A DNA stretch of 64,000 nucleotides from Quadrisphaera granulorum. Its GTDB lineage: Bacteria; Actinomycetota; Actinomycetes; Actinomycetales; Quadrisphaeraceae. The notes under the pieces were generated by a model. The model was not told the origin of the DNA, did no database searches, and worked only from the letters and a program-made list of their open reading frames with translations. The stretch spans positions 106,980 through 170,979 of the forward strand of contig NZ_QGDQ01000006.1 of NCBI RefSeq assembly GCF_003149145.1. Reading direction: 5' to 3'. A program made the position numbers and the translations under genes. Below, in pieces: positions 39,320-49,200 of the stretch. Position 1 is the stretch's first letter; each line of letters opens with the position of its first letter.

Positions 39320-39940
39320 GTGGGTCGTCAGCCGGGGTACGACACCGCCGCGCTCGTCCGCGCCGCACGCCGCGTCTTCTGGGAACACGGCTACGAACAG
39401 GCCTCGGTGCCCGAGCTCGAGCGCGCCACCGGCGTCAACCGCTCCAGCCTCTACCACGCCTTCGGCAGCAAGCGTGGCCTCTACGACGCCGCCCTCACCA
39501 GCTACCTCGACGAGGTCGTCAGGCCCCGGCTGCGCCCCCTGCAGACACCGCCCGTCCAACCCGCAGCGCTCGCGGACTACCTCCAGCACCTCCTCGACGC
39601 CCTCGCACGCGACGCCACCGGTGACGGCGACGCCTCCCGAGGCTGCCTGCTGCTGTCCGCCGCCGCAGCGCCCATCGGGCAGGACGACGCCGTCCGCGCC
39701 GTCGTCGTCGCCTACCGCGCCGAGCTCCGCGCGGCCGTGGCCGGCGGCCTCGCCGCCGCCCGACCCGACCTCGACGACACCGTCCGCGCGCACCTGGCCG
39801 AGTCCGTGACCGCGCTCGTCGTCGCCGCGCTGGCCCTCGTGCGCGTCGACGTCGTCGCCGCCGCCGACAGCCTGCGGGCGGCCCTGGAGGTGTCCCGTCC
39901 CGAGCCCGCTCGTCAGCCCGCCCGTCAGTCTCTGGGCTGA
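39320..39940 (+). CDS. TetR/AcrR family transcriptional regulator
   Basis: 206 residues. N-terminal HTH: LVRAARRVFWEHGYEQASVP then ATGVNRSSLYHAFGSKRGLYDAAL, the classical TetR recognition region. The C-terminal ligand domain is Ala-rich and non-diagnostic. GTG 39320 is preceded by GGGAGGG at 6-7 nt, better than an upstream GTG at 39290. Divergent from the DUF1304/oxidoreductase pair with a palindrome between, so it should repress them and itself; ligand unknown. Confidence 0.93.
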   Translation: MGRQPGYDTAALVRAARRVFWEHGYEQASVPELERATGVNRSSLYHAFGSKRGLYDAALTSYLDEVVRPRLRPLQTPPVQPAALADYLQHLLDALARDATGDGDASRGCLLLSAAAAPIGQDDAVRAVVVAYRAELRAAVAGGLAAARPDLDDTVRAHLAESVTALVVAALALVRVDVVAAADSLRAALEVSRPEPARQPARQSLG

Positions 39941-39963
39941 GGCAGCCTGCCCCGCGGGCTGCG

Positions 39964-40575
39964 ATGCTGGGACGCGTGAGGAACGACGGGCTGGCCGGCA
40001 CTGCCGAGCATCCCGCCGACCGCGTCCTCACCGTCCCCAACGCGCTGTCGGCGCTCCGCCTGCTGCTCGTGCCGGTCTTCGCCGCACTCATCCTGGGCGG
40101 CCACGACCTGTGGGCGCTGCTCGTGCTGGCGGTCTCCGGCGCCAGCGACTGGCTCGACGGGCGCCTCGCGCGCCGCTGGCAGCAGGTCACCCGCCTCGGC
40201 CAGGTCCTCGACCCCGCCGCGGACCGCCTCTTCATCTTCGCCGCCCTGCTGGGGATGGCCCTGCGCGAGCTCGTGCCCTGGTGGCTGGTGGTGGTCATCG
40301 TCGCCCGGGACCTCGGCATCGTGGCGCTCGGACTCCTGCTGGCGCGGCTCGGGCGCGGGCCCCTGCCGGTCAGCGACCTCGGCAAGGCCGCCACCTTCGC
40401 GCTCCTGTATGCCTTCCCGCTGATCCTGCTGGCGTCGCTCGGCGGGCCCGTCGGCGCCGTCGCCCGCCCCCTCGGCTGGGCCTTCGCGATGTGGGGCACG
40501 GCCCTCTACTGGTGGGCGGGTCTGCGCTACGCCGCCCACGTGCGCGTTCTGATGCGCGCGAGGGCCGCCGCGTGA
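39964..40575 (+). CDS. CDP-alcohol phosphatidyltransferase family protein
   Basis: 203-residue membrane enzyme. The catalytic signature D-G-x2-A-R-x8-G-x3-D-x3-D is intact in SDWLDGRLARRWQQVTRLGQ followed by VLDPAADR. Five or so hydrophobic helices. It transfers a phosphatidyl group from CDP-diacylglycerol to an alcohol: glycerol phosphate (PgsA) or another polar head. In actinobacteria this copy heads the DUF881/sbp/gcvH/garA block. Overlaps the next gene by 4 bp. Confidence 0.93.
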   Translation: MLGRVRNDGLAGTAEHPADRVLTVPNALSALRLLLVPVFAALILGGHDLWALLVLAVSGASDWLDGRLARRWQQVTRLGQVLDPAADRLFIFAALLGMALRELVPWWLVVVIVARDLGIVALGLLLARLGRGPLPVSDLGKAATFALLYAFPLILLASLGGPVGAVARPLGWAFAMWGTALYWWAGLRYAAHVRVLMRARAAA

Positions 40576-41537
40576 GCACCACCACGAACTCGAAGACGAC
40601 GACGAGGCCCCGCCCCGACGCGTCCATGACCCTGCTGCGCGAGGTCATGGAGCGGCCCCTCGACCCCGGCTACGCCGCGGCCGCCGAGCGTCGCCGCGCC
40701 CAACAGGAGCGGGCCGAACAGGAGCGGGCAGACCAGGATCAGACCGGCGGGGCGTCGAACAGCGACGCGGGAGCCCACCGGCACCGTCGCCGGGTGCTCA
40801 CCGCGGTGATGGCAGCCGGTGCCGGACTGCTCGTCACCGGCGCCGTCCTCGCCCTCCACACCCCCTCCGACCCCGACGCGCGCGCCGCGCTGGTCGCCGA
40901 CATCGAGCGCCGCACCGCCACCGCGGACGACCTCGCCGCCCGCGCCGCCGAGCTGCGCACCCAGGTCCAAGCCGACCAGGACGCACTCCTCGCCGGTGAC
41001 CCCAGCGCCCCCACCGTCGACGACGGGACCCTCGTGGCCTCCGGCACCACCGAGGTGACAGGCCCCGGGCTCGTCATCACCCTCACCGACGGCCCCGGTG
41101 CGGCTCCCGGCGCAGCCGACCCCCGCAACGTCGACCCCGCCGCCGACGCCCGGGTCCAGGACGGCGACCTCCAGCGCGTCGCCAACGGCCTGTGGAGCTC
41201 CGGCGCCGAAGCGGTGGCCATCAACGGCCAGCGACTCACCGCGGCCACCGCCATCCGCAGCGCCGGCGGTGCGGTCCTCGTCAACTTCCGCCCCCTGTCA
41301 CCGCCGTACGTCGTCGAGGCGATCGGCTCCCCGAACGCGCTCGCGGCGAGCTTCGCCCTGACCCCCGCCGCGCGCTGGCTGCAGGCGCTGGGAGACCAGT
41401 ACGGCATCGGGGTCCAGGTCTCCACCTCCGAGGAGATGGACCTGCCCGCGCTCGATGCGCAGCGCCTCTACAGTGCTCGGGTGCCGGGGGGCAGTGCCCC
41501 CGCTACCCGCCCGGAGCAACAGGAGTCCGCACCGTGA
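40572..41537 (+). CDS. DUF881 domain-containing protein
   Basis: 321 residues. Basic N-terminal cytoplasmic tail, one transmembrane helix (VLTAVMAAGAGLLVTGAVLAL), a coiled segment (ADDLAARAAELRTQVQADQD) and the extracellular DUF881 domain (GPGLVITLTDG, LWSSGAEAVAINGQRL, VEAIGSPNALAASF). Family linked in position to division and cell-envelope genes; function not established. GTGA overlap with the upstream gene indicates coupling. A second DUF881 protein lies two genes downstream. Confidence 0.92.
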   Translation: MSTTTNSKTTTRPRPDASMTLLREVMERPLDPGYAAAAERRRAQQERAEQERADQDQTGGASNSDAGAHRHRRRVLTAVMAAGAGLLVTGAVLALHTPSDPDARAALVADIERRTATADDLAARAAELRTQVQADQDALLAGDPSAPTVDDGTLVASGTTEVTGPGLVITLTDGPGAAPGAADPRNVDPAADARVQDGDLQRVANGLWSSGAEAVAINGQRLTAATAIRSAGGAVLVNFRPLSPPYVVEAIGSPNALAASFALTPAARWLQALGDQYGIGVQVSTSEEMDLPALDAQRLYSARVPGGSAPATRPEQQESAP

Positions 41538-41556
41538 CCCGCCCGACGACCGCCCG

Positions 41557-41889
41557 ATGATCGCCGCTGTCGGACTGCTCGCCGGCATCGTCCTCGGCCT
41601 CCTGCTCGACCCGACGGTTCCGTCGTGGCTGCAGCCGTACCTGCCCATCGCCGTGGTCGCCGCCCTCGACGCGGTGTTCGGCGGCTTCCGCGCCGCCCTC
41701 GACGGGCTCTTCGACGACCGCGTCTTCGTCGTGTCGTTCCTGTCGAACGTCGTCGTCGCCGCGCTCATCGTCTACCTGGGCGACCAGCTCGGCGTCGGCA
41801 GTCAGCTGTCGACGGCCGTCGTCGTCGTCCTCGGCATCCGCATCTTCTCCAACGTGGCCTCCATCCGGCGGCACCTGTTCAAGGCATGA
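41557..41889 (+). CDS. sbp: Small basic protein family (DUF1290/Sbp)
   Basis: 110-residue membrane protein with three hydrophobic segments: AAVGLLAGIVLGLLLDPTVP, LPIAVVAALDAVFGGFRAALDG and VVSFLSNVVVAALIVYLGD. The DAVFGGFRA block is the family mark. In Bacillus the sbp gene lies in the division cluster; function unknown. Between two DUF881 genes, overlapping the second by 4 bp (ATGA). Confidence 0.93.
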   Translation: MIAAVGLLAGIVLGLLLDPTVPSWLQPYLPIAVVAALDAVFGGFRAALDGLFDDRVFVVSFLSNVVVAALIVYLGDQLGVGSQLSTAVVVVLGIRIFSNVASIRRHLFKA

Positions 41890-42887
41890 CAGCTCCCCAG
41901 CCCGACCCCCCGCAGGCGTGTCCCGGCCAGCTGGAGCTCTCCTTGCCGGAACCTGACGACGACGCTCACCAGCTCCAGCTCGCTCTGCCGCTCGACCCCC
42001 CGCACCCGACCGATCAGGACGACGACGGCGGCCGCGGCGGCCGCGTCGCCTCCGCCGCGGTGCCTGACGCCGACCCGGCCCCGCAGCCACCGCCGTCTTT
42101 GAAAGCACCGCAGTCTTCAGAGTCCCCGCAGTCTTCAGAGTCCCCGCAGCGCAAGGGGCTGCGCTACGCGCTGGCTCCCCGCGCCACCCGGGGGCAGCTC
42201 GTCGTCGGTGTCCTCTGCCTGCTCCTGGGCCTGGCCGTCGCCGTCCAGGTGCAGCAGCGCACCGGCGCCGACCTCGCGGCGCTGCCGCAGTCGGAGCTGC
42301 TCGGCCTGCTCGACGACGCGACCGACCGCAGCGAGCGCCTGCAGCGTGAGATCGCCGAGCTGGAGAGCGCCCAGCAGGGGCTGCGTGCCAGCGGCGACCA
42401 GCGCGAGGCGGCGCGGGAGCTGGCCCAGGAACGGGTCGACACCCTCGGCATCCTCGCGGGCACGCTGCCCGCGACGGGGCCCGGCATCCGGCTCACGGTG
42501 CAGGTGCCCGCTGACTCCACCCCCAGCGCCGCCACGCTGCTGCTCGGTGCGGTGCAGGAGCTGCGCGACGCGGGCGCGGAGGCGATCCAGATCGGCGACG
42601 CGCGGGTGATCGCCAGCACCGCCTTCGTCGACACCGCCGACGGCGGGGTCTCGGTCGGAGGTCCCTCCGACGCGGTGGTCGTGAGGCCGCCGTTCACGGT
42701 GCTCGCCATCGGCGGCCCGCAGACCCTCGCCAGCGCGATGGAGTTCCCCGACGGGGTCGGGCCGACGGTGCGACGGGCCGGCGGGACGATCAGGGTCGAG
42801 CAGGTGCAGCAGGTCGACGTGACGGCGTTGCAGCCCGCGGGCGCGCCTGCGTACTCTCGCCCGGTCGCGCCGAGCGGCTCGGGCTGA
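41886..42887 (+). CDS. DUF881 domain-containing protein (second copy)
   Basis: 333 residues. Long acidic/Pro-rich N-terminal tail (with the duplicated PQSSESPQSSESPQ, from a 18-bp DNA repeat near 42113-42148, and the DQDDDGGRGG run), a transmembrane helix (VVGVLCLLLGLAVAVQVQ), a coiled coil (SERLQREIAELESAQQGLRA) and the DUF881 domain ending in LAIGGPQTLASAMEFPDGVG. Paralogue of the gene two positions upstream. Likely acts at the membrane; role unknown. Confidence 0.92.
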   Translation: MTAPQPDPPQACPGQLELSLPEPDDDAHQLQLALPLDPPHPTDQDDDGGRGGRVASAAVPDADPAPQPPPSLKAPQSSESPQSSESPQRKGLRYALAPRATRGQLVVGVLCLLLGLAVAVQVQQRTGADLAALPQSELLGLLDDATDRSERLQREIAELESAQQGLRASGDQREAARELAQERVDTLGILAGTLPATGPGIRLTVQVPADSTPSAATLLLGAVQELRDAGAEAIQIGDARVIASTAFVDTADGGVSVGGPSDAVVVRPPFTVLAIGGPQTLASAMEFPDGVGPTVRRAGGTIRVEQVQQVDVTALQPAGAPAYSRPVAPSGSG

Positions 42888-42945
42888 CGTGCCGGGGTCC
42901 TCGCCGCTGACGACCCCCCATGCTGCTGAGCCAGGAGGCCGTTGG

Positions 42946-43335
42946 ATGCCGGACGTCGAGATCCCCGAGCAGCTTCGCTACACCGCGGAGCACGAGTGGG
43001 TCGCGGACGCCGGCGACGGCGTTGTGAGGATCGGCATCACCGCGTATGCGCAGGGCGAGCTGGGAGACATCGTCTACGTCTCCCTGCCGGCCGTGGGTGA
43101 CCGTGTGGAGGCCGGGTCTTCGTGCGGTGAGCTGGAGTCGACCAAGAGCGTCAGCGAGCTGTACGCGCCCGTCACGGGTGAGGTGACCGCCCGCAACGAC
43201 AGCCTCGACGGCAGCCCCGAACTGGTGAACTCCGACCCCTACGGCGAGGGCTGGGTGCTGGAGGTCCGCCTCGAGGACGCCGCCGCTCTGGACGGGCTGC
43301 TCGACGCGGCCGGCTACCGCGACCAGATCTCGTGA
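42946..43335 (+). CDS. gcvH: Glycine cleavage system H protein
   Basis: 129-residue lipoyl carrier that shuttles the aminomethyl group between P, T and L proteins. The lipoylated lysine is in GELESTKSVSELYAP (~residue 66). YTAEHEWV and GITAYAQGELGDIVYVSLP are typical. ATG 42946 is fixed by AGGAGG at 42933-42938. The other glycine cleavage genes are not nearby; in actinobacteria gcvH is often found in this garA/ftsR block. Confidence 0.96.
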   Translation: MPDVEIPEQLRYTAEHEWVADAGDGVVRIGITAYAQGELGDIVYVSLPAVGDRVEAGSSCGELESTKSVSELYAPVTGEVTARNDSLDGSPELVNSDPYGEGWVLEVRLEDAAALDGLLDAAGYRDQIS

Positions 43336-43402
43336 TCGTCGGGCGGCCCCGCCCGAGCGAAGGCCGTGGGGGAGCCCCGTCATCGGCGGCTAGGGTGGCC
43401 CT

Positions 43403-43852
43403 GTGAGCGAGCGCGAGGAGCCGAGCAGGCAGGGCGGTTCGGACACGACGATGTCCTTCCCGGCCATCTCGGTGCCGGAGGTCGACACGTCGTCCGACGC
43501 CGCTGTCGGGCTGACGTCCGACCAGCAGCGCGCCGTCGACGCCCTGCCCGAGGGGTGCGCGCTGCTCGTGGTGCAGCGCGGCCCCAACGCGGGGGCGCGG
43601 TTCCTGCTCGACGCTGACCGCACCACCGCGGGGCGCCAGCCCAGCAGCGACATCTTCCTCGACGACGTCACCGTCTCCCGCAAGCACGCCGAGTTCGTGC
43701 GTGACGGGCAGCGGTTCCGGGTCCGCGACATCGGCAGCCTCAACGGCACCTACGTCAACCGTGACCGCGTCGACGACGTGCTCCTCAGCAACGGCGACGA
43801 GGTGCAGATCGGCAAGTACCGCTTGACCTTCCACTCCTTCCGCGCGCGGTGA
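43403..43852 (+). CDS. garA: FHA domain protein, GarA/OdhI-like
   Basis: 149 residues. A C-terminal FHA domain (residues ~55-145) has GRQPSSDIFLDD, VTVSRKHAEFVRDG and IGSLNGTYVNRDRVDD, the phosphothreonine-binding loops. The N-terminal tail has a Thr-Thr pair (SDTTMSFPA), in the place of the kinase-phosphorylated ETTS motif of GarA/OdhI, though the flanking sequence differs. In relatives it inhibits 2-oxoglutarate dehydrogenase according to phosphorylation by PknB/PknG. Overlaps the MerR gene by 4 bp. Confidence 0.9.
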   Translation: MSEREEPSRQGGSDTTMSFPAISVPEVDTSSDAAVGLTSDQQRAVDALPEGCALLVVQRGPNAGARFLLDADRTTAGRQPSSDIFLDDVTVSRKHAEFVRDGQRFRVRDIGSLNGTYVNRDRVDDVLLSNGDEVQIGKYRLTFHSFRAR

Positions 43853-44790
43853 CCGAGCGGGCTCCGTCACCGGCCCGCCGTCCCGCGCAGGCGGTTCCCG
43901 CCGCTGCGGGACCACTGCTGACCATCGGTGAGCTGCTGGGGCGGTTGTCGCCGGAGTTCCCCGACGTCACCCACTCCAAGGTCCGCTTCCTCGAAGACCG
44001 CGGCCTGGTCACGCCGCAGCGCACGCCCAGCGGGTACCGGAAGTTCACCCTCGCCGACCTGGAGCGGTTGCGCACCGTGCTGCGGCTCCAGCGCGACCAG
44101 TACCTGCCGCTGCGGGTGATCCGCGAGCACCTCGACGCGCTCGACGCCGACCCGAACGCGCTGCCGCCCGAAGGGTCCGTCCGTTCGTCCGCTCGCCCGC
44201 GGGCGAGCGCCCTGGAGCCCGCCGTGGTTGCTGGTGCTGCCGCTGAGGCCGACGCAGTCGCCCTCGCGGATGATCAGGACGACGACGACGGCGACGGCCT
44301 CCGGTCGGCCACCTCCGGCGCCGCGCCGGGGGCCGGCGGCGAGCAGGCGGCCCCCGCTCGCGGGCCGGTTCCGCGCAGCGAGGTCCTGCTCGCGGCAGGA
44401 GGGTCGCTGGCGCTGCTGGAGTCCCTCGAAGACCACGGGCTGCTGCCGCGTGAGCGTGCCGGGCTCTACCCGCACGCGGCGCTGGCGCTGGTGCGCGCTG
44501 CGGTGGTGCTGGGGGAGCACGGCATCGAACCGCGTCATCTGCGGGCCCTGAGGACGGCGGTGGGGGCCGAGGCCGCTCTGGTGGAGCAGGTGGTGAACCC
44601 GCTGCGCAGGGTCCGCCCCGGAGATCGTCACGCAGAACGTCAGGGTGAGCGCGCGAGCGAGCTCCCCGGAGGCGTCTCGGCCAGGTCCGACGAGGCCGAG
44701 CGCGTCGGCGGTCAGCTGGTGAGCTCGCTGCTGGCGCTGCACGCTGCGGCGCTGGGATGCGCCCTGGACGGCGTCCCGCCCGCGCCCTGA
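43849..44790 (+). CDS. ftsR: MerR family transcriptional regulator FtsR-like
   Basis: 313 residues. N-terminal MerR HTH: LLTIGELLGRLSPEFPDVTH, SKVRFLEDRGLVTPQRTPSG, YRKFTLADLERLRTVLRLQ. This matches the FtsR (Cg1631-type) subgroup that activates ftsZ in corynebacteria and always follows garA. The middle contains an acidic low-complexity insert (DQDDDDGDGL) encoded by the recurring GATCAGGACGACGACG motif. C-terminal helical region (HGIEPRHLRALRTAVGAE) typical of the subgroup. Confidence 0.88.
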   Translation: MTERAPSPARRPAQAVPAAAGPLLTIGELLGRLSPEFPDVTHSKVRFLEDRGLVTPQRTPSGYRKFTLADLERLRTVLRLQRDQYLPLRVIREHLDALDADPNALPPEGSVRSSARPRASALEPAVVAGAAAEADAVALADDQDDDDGDGLRSATSGAAPGAGGEQAAPARGPVPRSEVLLAAGGSLALLESLEDHGLLPRERAGLYPHAALALVRAAVVLGEHGIEPRHLRALRTAVGAEAALVEQVVNPLRRVRPGDRHAERQGERASELPGGVSARSDEAERVGGQLVSSLLALHAAALGCALDGVPPAP

Positions 44791-44868
44791 GGGTCACGCT
44801 GGCGCGAGCGCCCAGCCCCTGACGACGACCCTCTGCTCCCGCGGAGCGGGCGGGGTTACGGTGGTGAC

Positions 44869-45387
44869 GTGCGCGAGCTCGAGGTCGTCGGGGTCCGGGT
44901 GGAGATGCCCTCCAACAACCCCATCGTGCTGCTGCGGGAGCGTGAAGGTGATCGCATGCTCCCGATCTGGATCGGTGCGCCGGAGGCGAGTGCCATCGCC
45001 TTCGCCCAGCAGGGCGTGGTGCCGCCGCGCCCGCTCACCCACGACCTCCTCAAGGACGTCCTCGCCGCGGTCGGCAGGACGCTCGTCGAGGTGCGCATCG
45101 TCGCGATGAAGGACGGCGTGTACCACGCCGAGCTCGTCCTCGACGGAGGAACCATCGTGAGCGCGCGCTCCTCGGACGCCATCGCGCTGGCTCTGCGGAC
45201 CGGGTCACCGATCCTCGGGGCCGAGGCCGTGCTGGCCGATGCGGGGCTCCCGGTGCCCGACCAGGACGAGGACGAGGTGGAGAAGTTCCGCGAGTTTCTC
45301 GATCACGTGAGCGCCGAAGACTTCGAGGGTGACCCGCCCACCGAGCCCGGTGACGACACGCCAGGTCGCGACACGCCGGACCGTTGA
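44869..45387 (+). CDS. Bifunctional nuclease family protein (DUF151)
   Basis: 172 residues. The DUF151 core is clear: NNPIVLLREREGDRMLPIWI then GAPEASAIAF, RPLTHDLLKDVL and ISARSSDAIALALR-like VSARSSDAIALALRTG. Some family members have been reported with nuclease activity; role in actinobacteria unknown. The GTG start lies 6 nt after TACGGT (44857-44862), suggesting a leaderless mRNA. The acidic C-terminal tail holds a small repeat (DDTPGRDTPDR). Confidence 0.92.
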   Translation: MRELEVVGVRVEMPSNNPIVLLREREGDRMLPIWIGAPEASAIAFAQQGVVPPRPLTHDLLKDVLAAVGRTLVEVRIVAMKDGVYHAELVLDGGTIVSARSSDAIALALRTGSPILGAEAVLADAGLPVPDQDEDEVEKFREFLDHVSAEDFEGDPPTEPGDDTPGRDTPDR

Positions 45388-45399
45388 GCCTCGCCTTCG

Positions 45400-45428
45400 T
45401 TGACGGGGGGCCTGACCGGCCCTACCGT
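45400..45428 (+). promoter_or_regulatory. Promoter of the second MerR gene
   Basis: TTGACG (45400-45405) and TACCGT (45423-45428) separated by exactly 17 bp, a strong housekeeping-type promoter. The gene begins about 100 nt downstream with AGGAGG at 45516-45521. Confidence 0.7.
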
Positions 45429-45526
45429 CATGAGGACGCCCTGCACTGGAGCTGCTGGCGGTCTTCGGCTCACGACGAGCCGCGGACCTGAGCCGGCCCG
45501 GTCGCGGCGCACGACAGGAGGTCCGC

Positions 45527-46099
<573 letters not shown>

Positions 46100-46207
46100 G
46101 AGTTGCCCGCGGGGTGAGCTGAGCAGCTCACCCTGCGAGGCGCTTCGCTGCCGCCAGGGTGTGCAGCGCCCCGTGTGAGGCGTGCTGCACGTCGACCTCG
46201 GGGTCCG

Positions 46208-49200
46208 TCAGGCCAGGACGGTGCTCAGCCGCGATCCGGCGGAGGTGCGCTGCACCTCCAGGCGCGCCGGCACACGAACGCGCAGCTCGGGGACGTGGCT
46301 GACCAGGCCGACGGCCCGCCCGCCCGCGCGCAGCTGCTCCAGCACTCCCATGACCTCTTCCAGCGACTCCGGGTCGAGGGTGCCGAACCCTTCGTCGACG
46401 AACAGCGTCTCCACCGGGGCACCACCGCCCTCGGCCCGCACGACGTCGGCGAGGCCGAGAGCCAACGCGAGCGACGCCATGAACGTCTCACCTCCGGACA
46501 GGGTCGAGACGTCACGGTCGAGTCCTGTCCACGCATCCAGCACCCGCAGGCCGAGACCGGAACCAGCGCCGCGACGCTCCAGGGCGTCGGTGTGGACGAG
46601 GCGGTAGCGGCCGTCGCTCATGACCTCCAGCCTGTCGCTCGCCACCGCCGCGACCTGCTCCAGCCGCGCTGCCAGCACGTAGGTCGACAGCTTCATCCGT
46701 CGCGCGTTGCCCCCGCCGGCGCCCTCGGCGCACTTCGCCAGGTCGGCGGCGACCTCGGCTGCCTTCGCCAGCGGCTCCAGAGCCTCCTGCGCCCGGACCA
46801 CCTCGACCTCCAACCGCTCCAGCTGCTGCGCGGCGCTGGCAGCGCGCTCGGCAGCGCGGACGGCGTCTTCCGCTGCCGTCTCGGCTGCCGCGCGGTGAAC
46901 GGTGGCCTCCTCCAACGCCCGCAGCGCGAGCTCGGGCTGGTCCACCAGGTTCACTGGGTCGACTCGGTTGTGAGTGCTGGTGTCAGCGCTCGTGGCGGTG
47001 CTGGCGTCTCCTGCCCGGCTCAGCTCGGCCAACTGCGCGGCGAACGCGGCGGCAGCCCGCTCGTGGGCGGCGACCGCCCCCTGCAGCTCCTGGCGCTGCA
47101 CGGCGTCGCGCAGAGCCGCACGGGCCTGGGTGAGGTCGGCGAAGCCTGCCTCCGACGCGGCGCGGCGCGCGGCGTCTTCCGCTTCCTGTGCTCGCCACCG
47201 CGCTGCGACCTCGGCATCCCGCGCCGCGGCGAGCGCCTCCGCGGCGTCGGCCAGGGCAGTCAGCCGTGCGGTCCGGGCGGCGAGGCCCTCGGGGCCTGCG
47301 GCGGCGTCGAGGCGGGCACGGTCGCGGTCGAGACTGCTGGCCAGCTGCTCGGCGCGCTCGGCCAGGCGGGCCAGCGCGCCAGCGGCCTCCTCCAGCGCTA
47401 CAGCGTCAGCGGCCCGGCGGGCGTCAAGGGCGGCCAGCTCGGTGCGCGCGGCCGCAAGGGTCGCCTGGGCGGCGCGGACGCGTTCGGCGTCGGCGCGTGC
47501 CCGCTCCAGCTGGTGGGCCGCGTCGTCGGCGCTCGTGCCGCCGGCCAGACCCCGGGCCGCAGCGGCGTCGCGTTCGAGGGCCGCGAGCTGCTGCTCCGCT
47601 GCACGCGCCGCGGCGTCGGCGCGCTCGGAGGCCGCCTGCGCGGCCTCCTCCTTCGCGGCGGCGCTCGCCGCAGCGCTCCCGTCGTGCGGGGTGCTCGTGT
47701 CGACGTCGCTGGTGCTGCTGTCGACGCCGTCGTCGCCGTCGTTGTCGCTGCCGTTGCCGTTGTCGCTGCCGTCGAGGTGGGCGGCGTCGTCATCGTGGCG
47801 CGCCGGCGCCGGGTGCTCGCACGCCCCGCAGACCGGGCACGGGCTTCCGGGGTGCAGCCGGGCCGCGAGCTCCACCGCGACGCCCTCCCAGCGGGCCTGC
47901 CGCGCGTCGAGCCAGCGGGTGCGGGCGTCCATCGCTGCGGCCGCCGTCGTCGCCGCGGCGCGGCGTGCGTCGTCGCAGCGGAGGGTCAGCTGGTCTGCGG
48001 TGCGGGCGTGCGCCAGCGCCTCGCGGGCGCGTTCCAGCTCCCGGGCGGTGTCTTCGGCGCCCGCCGCTTCCACCGCTGCGTGCTGCGCGCGGGCGCTGAG
48101 CTCGGCGTGGATACGTCCCGTCCGCTCCAGCGCGGCGCTCAGGTCGTGCTGGACCTGCGCCCACCGGGCGTGCTCAGCAGCCACCTGCCGTGCCTGGCGT
48201 TCGCGCTCGGCGGCCACGGCTTCCAGCTCGACGAGCTCGGCCAGGCGTCCCTGCTCGAGGCGATGCTCGGCCGCTCGCTCGCGCAGGCGACCAGCGTCCG
48301 CGATGACATCGGCGTGCGTGCTCGTGTCGGCACGCTCAGGGCTCTGACTGCCCGCGGCCTCCCTGCCCGCGTCGGCAGTGTCGGCAGTGCCCGCGGGGGC
48401 CGGGGTACCGGCCGCGGCGGAGAGCCGAGCGGCCGCGGTCGCCGCGCGGTGCTCCGCCTGGTCGACCGCCCGCTGCGCCGCCACCAGGGCGCTCAGGTGT
48501 CCCTCGAGGGCCTGGGCGGCGAGCGCCGCGGCCAGCTCGGACCGCTGGCGCTCGACCACCGGAGCGGCCCGCTCCAGCAGGTGCTGCTGCTCGCGCACCT
48601 GCGCGGTGCGACGGGCTCGTTCGAGCACCGCCTGCAGGTGGTGCTCGCGGGCGGCGGCATCGCGAGCGGTCAAGGAGGCGGACAGCCGGCGCGCCTCGGT
48701 GTCCAGCGCCGCGCGGTGGGTGGCGGCAGCGAGGTCGCGCACCCGCTCCAGCACCTGCTGGGGCGTCGGCTCGGGGCGGCCCCGCCCATCGCCGTCGCCG
48801 CCGTGCCCATCGCCGTCGCCGTCGTCACCGGAGACCGCGCTCGCCCACTCGGCGCCAGCCTGCTCCGCGCGATCGGCAAGCGCCGCCAACCGTGCCGCCG
48901 CGGCCTCGTGCGCCGCCGTGGTGCGAGCGCGCTCGGTGGCCAGCCACCGCTCCGCGCGCTCGTACCTGTCGGTGGAGAACAACCGCTGCAGCAGCGCTTT
49001 GCGGTCGCTGACGCCGGAGCGCAGGAACGTCGCGAACTCGCCCTGCGGCAGCAGGACCACGGTGGCGAACTGCGGCAGCCCCATGCCCAGCACGTCGGTG
49101 AGGACCTGGGAGGCCTCGTCGTTGCGAGAGGACACCGGGCGCCAGCCGTCCTCGCCGGCGTCGGGAGCGCCCGGTGCCCACTCGGCGAGCAGGGTGCGCG

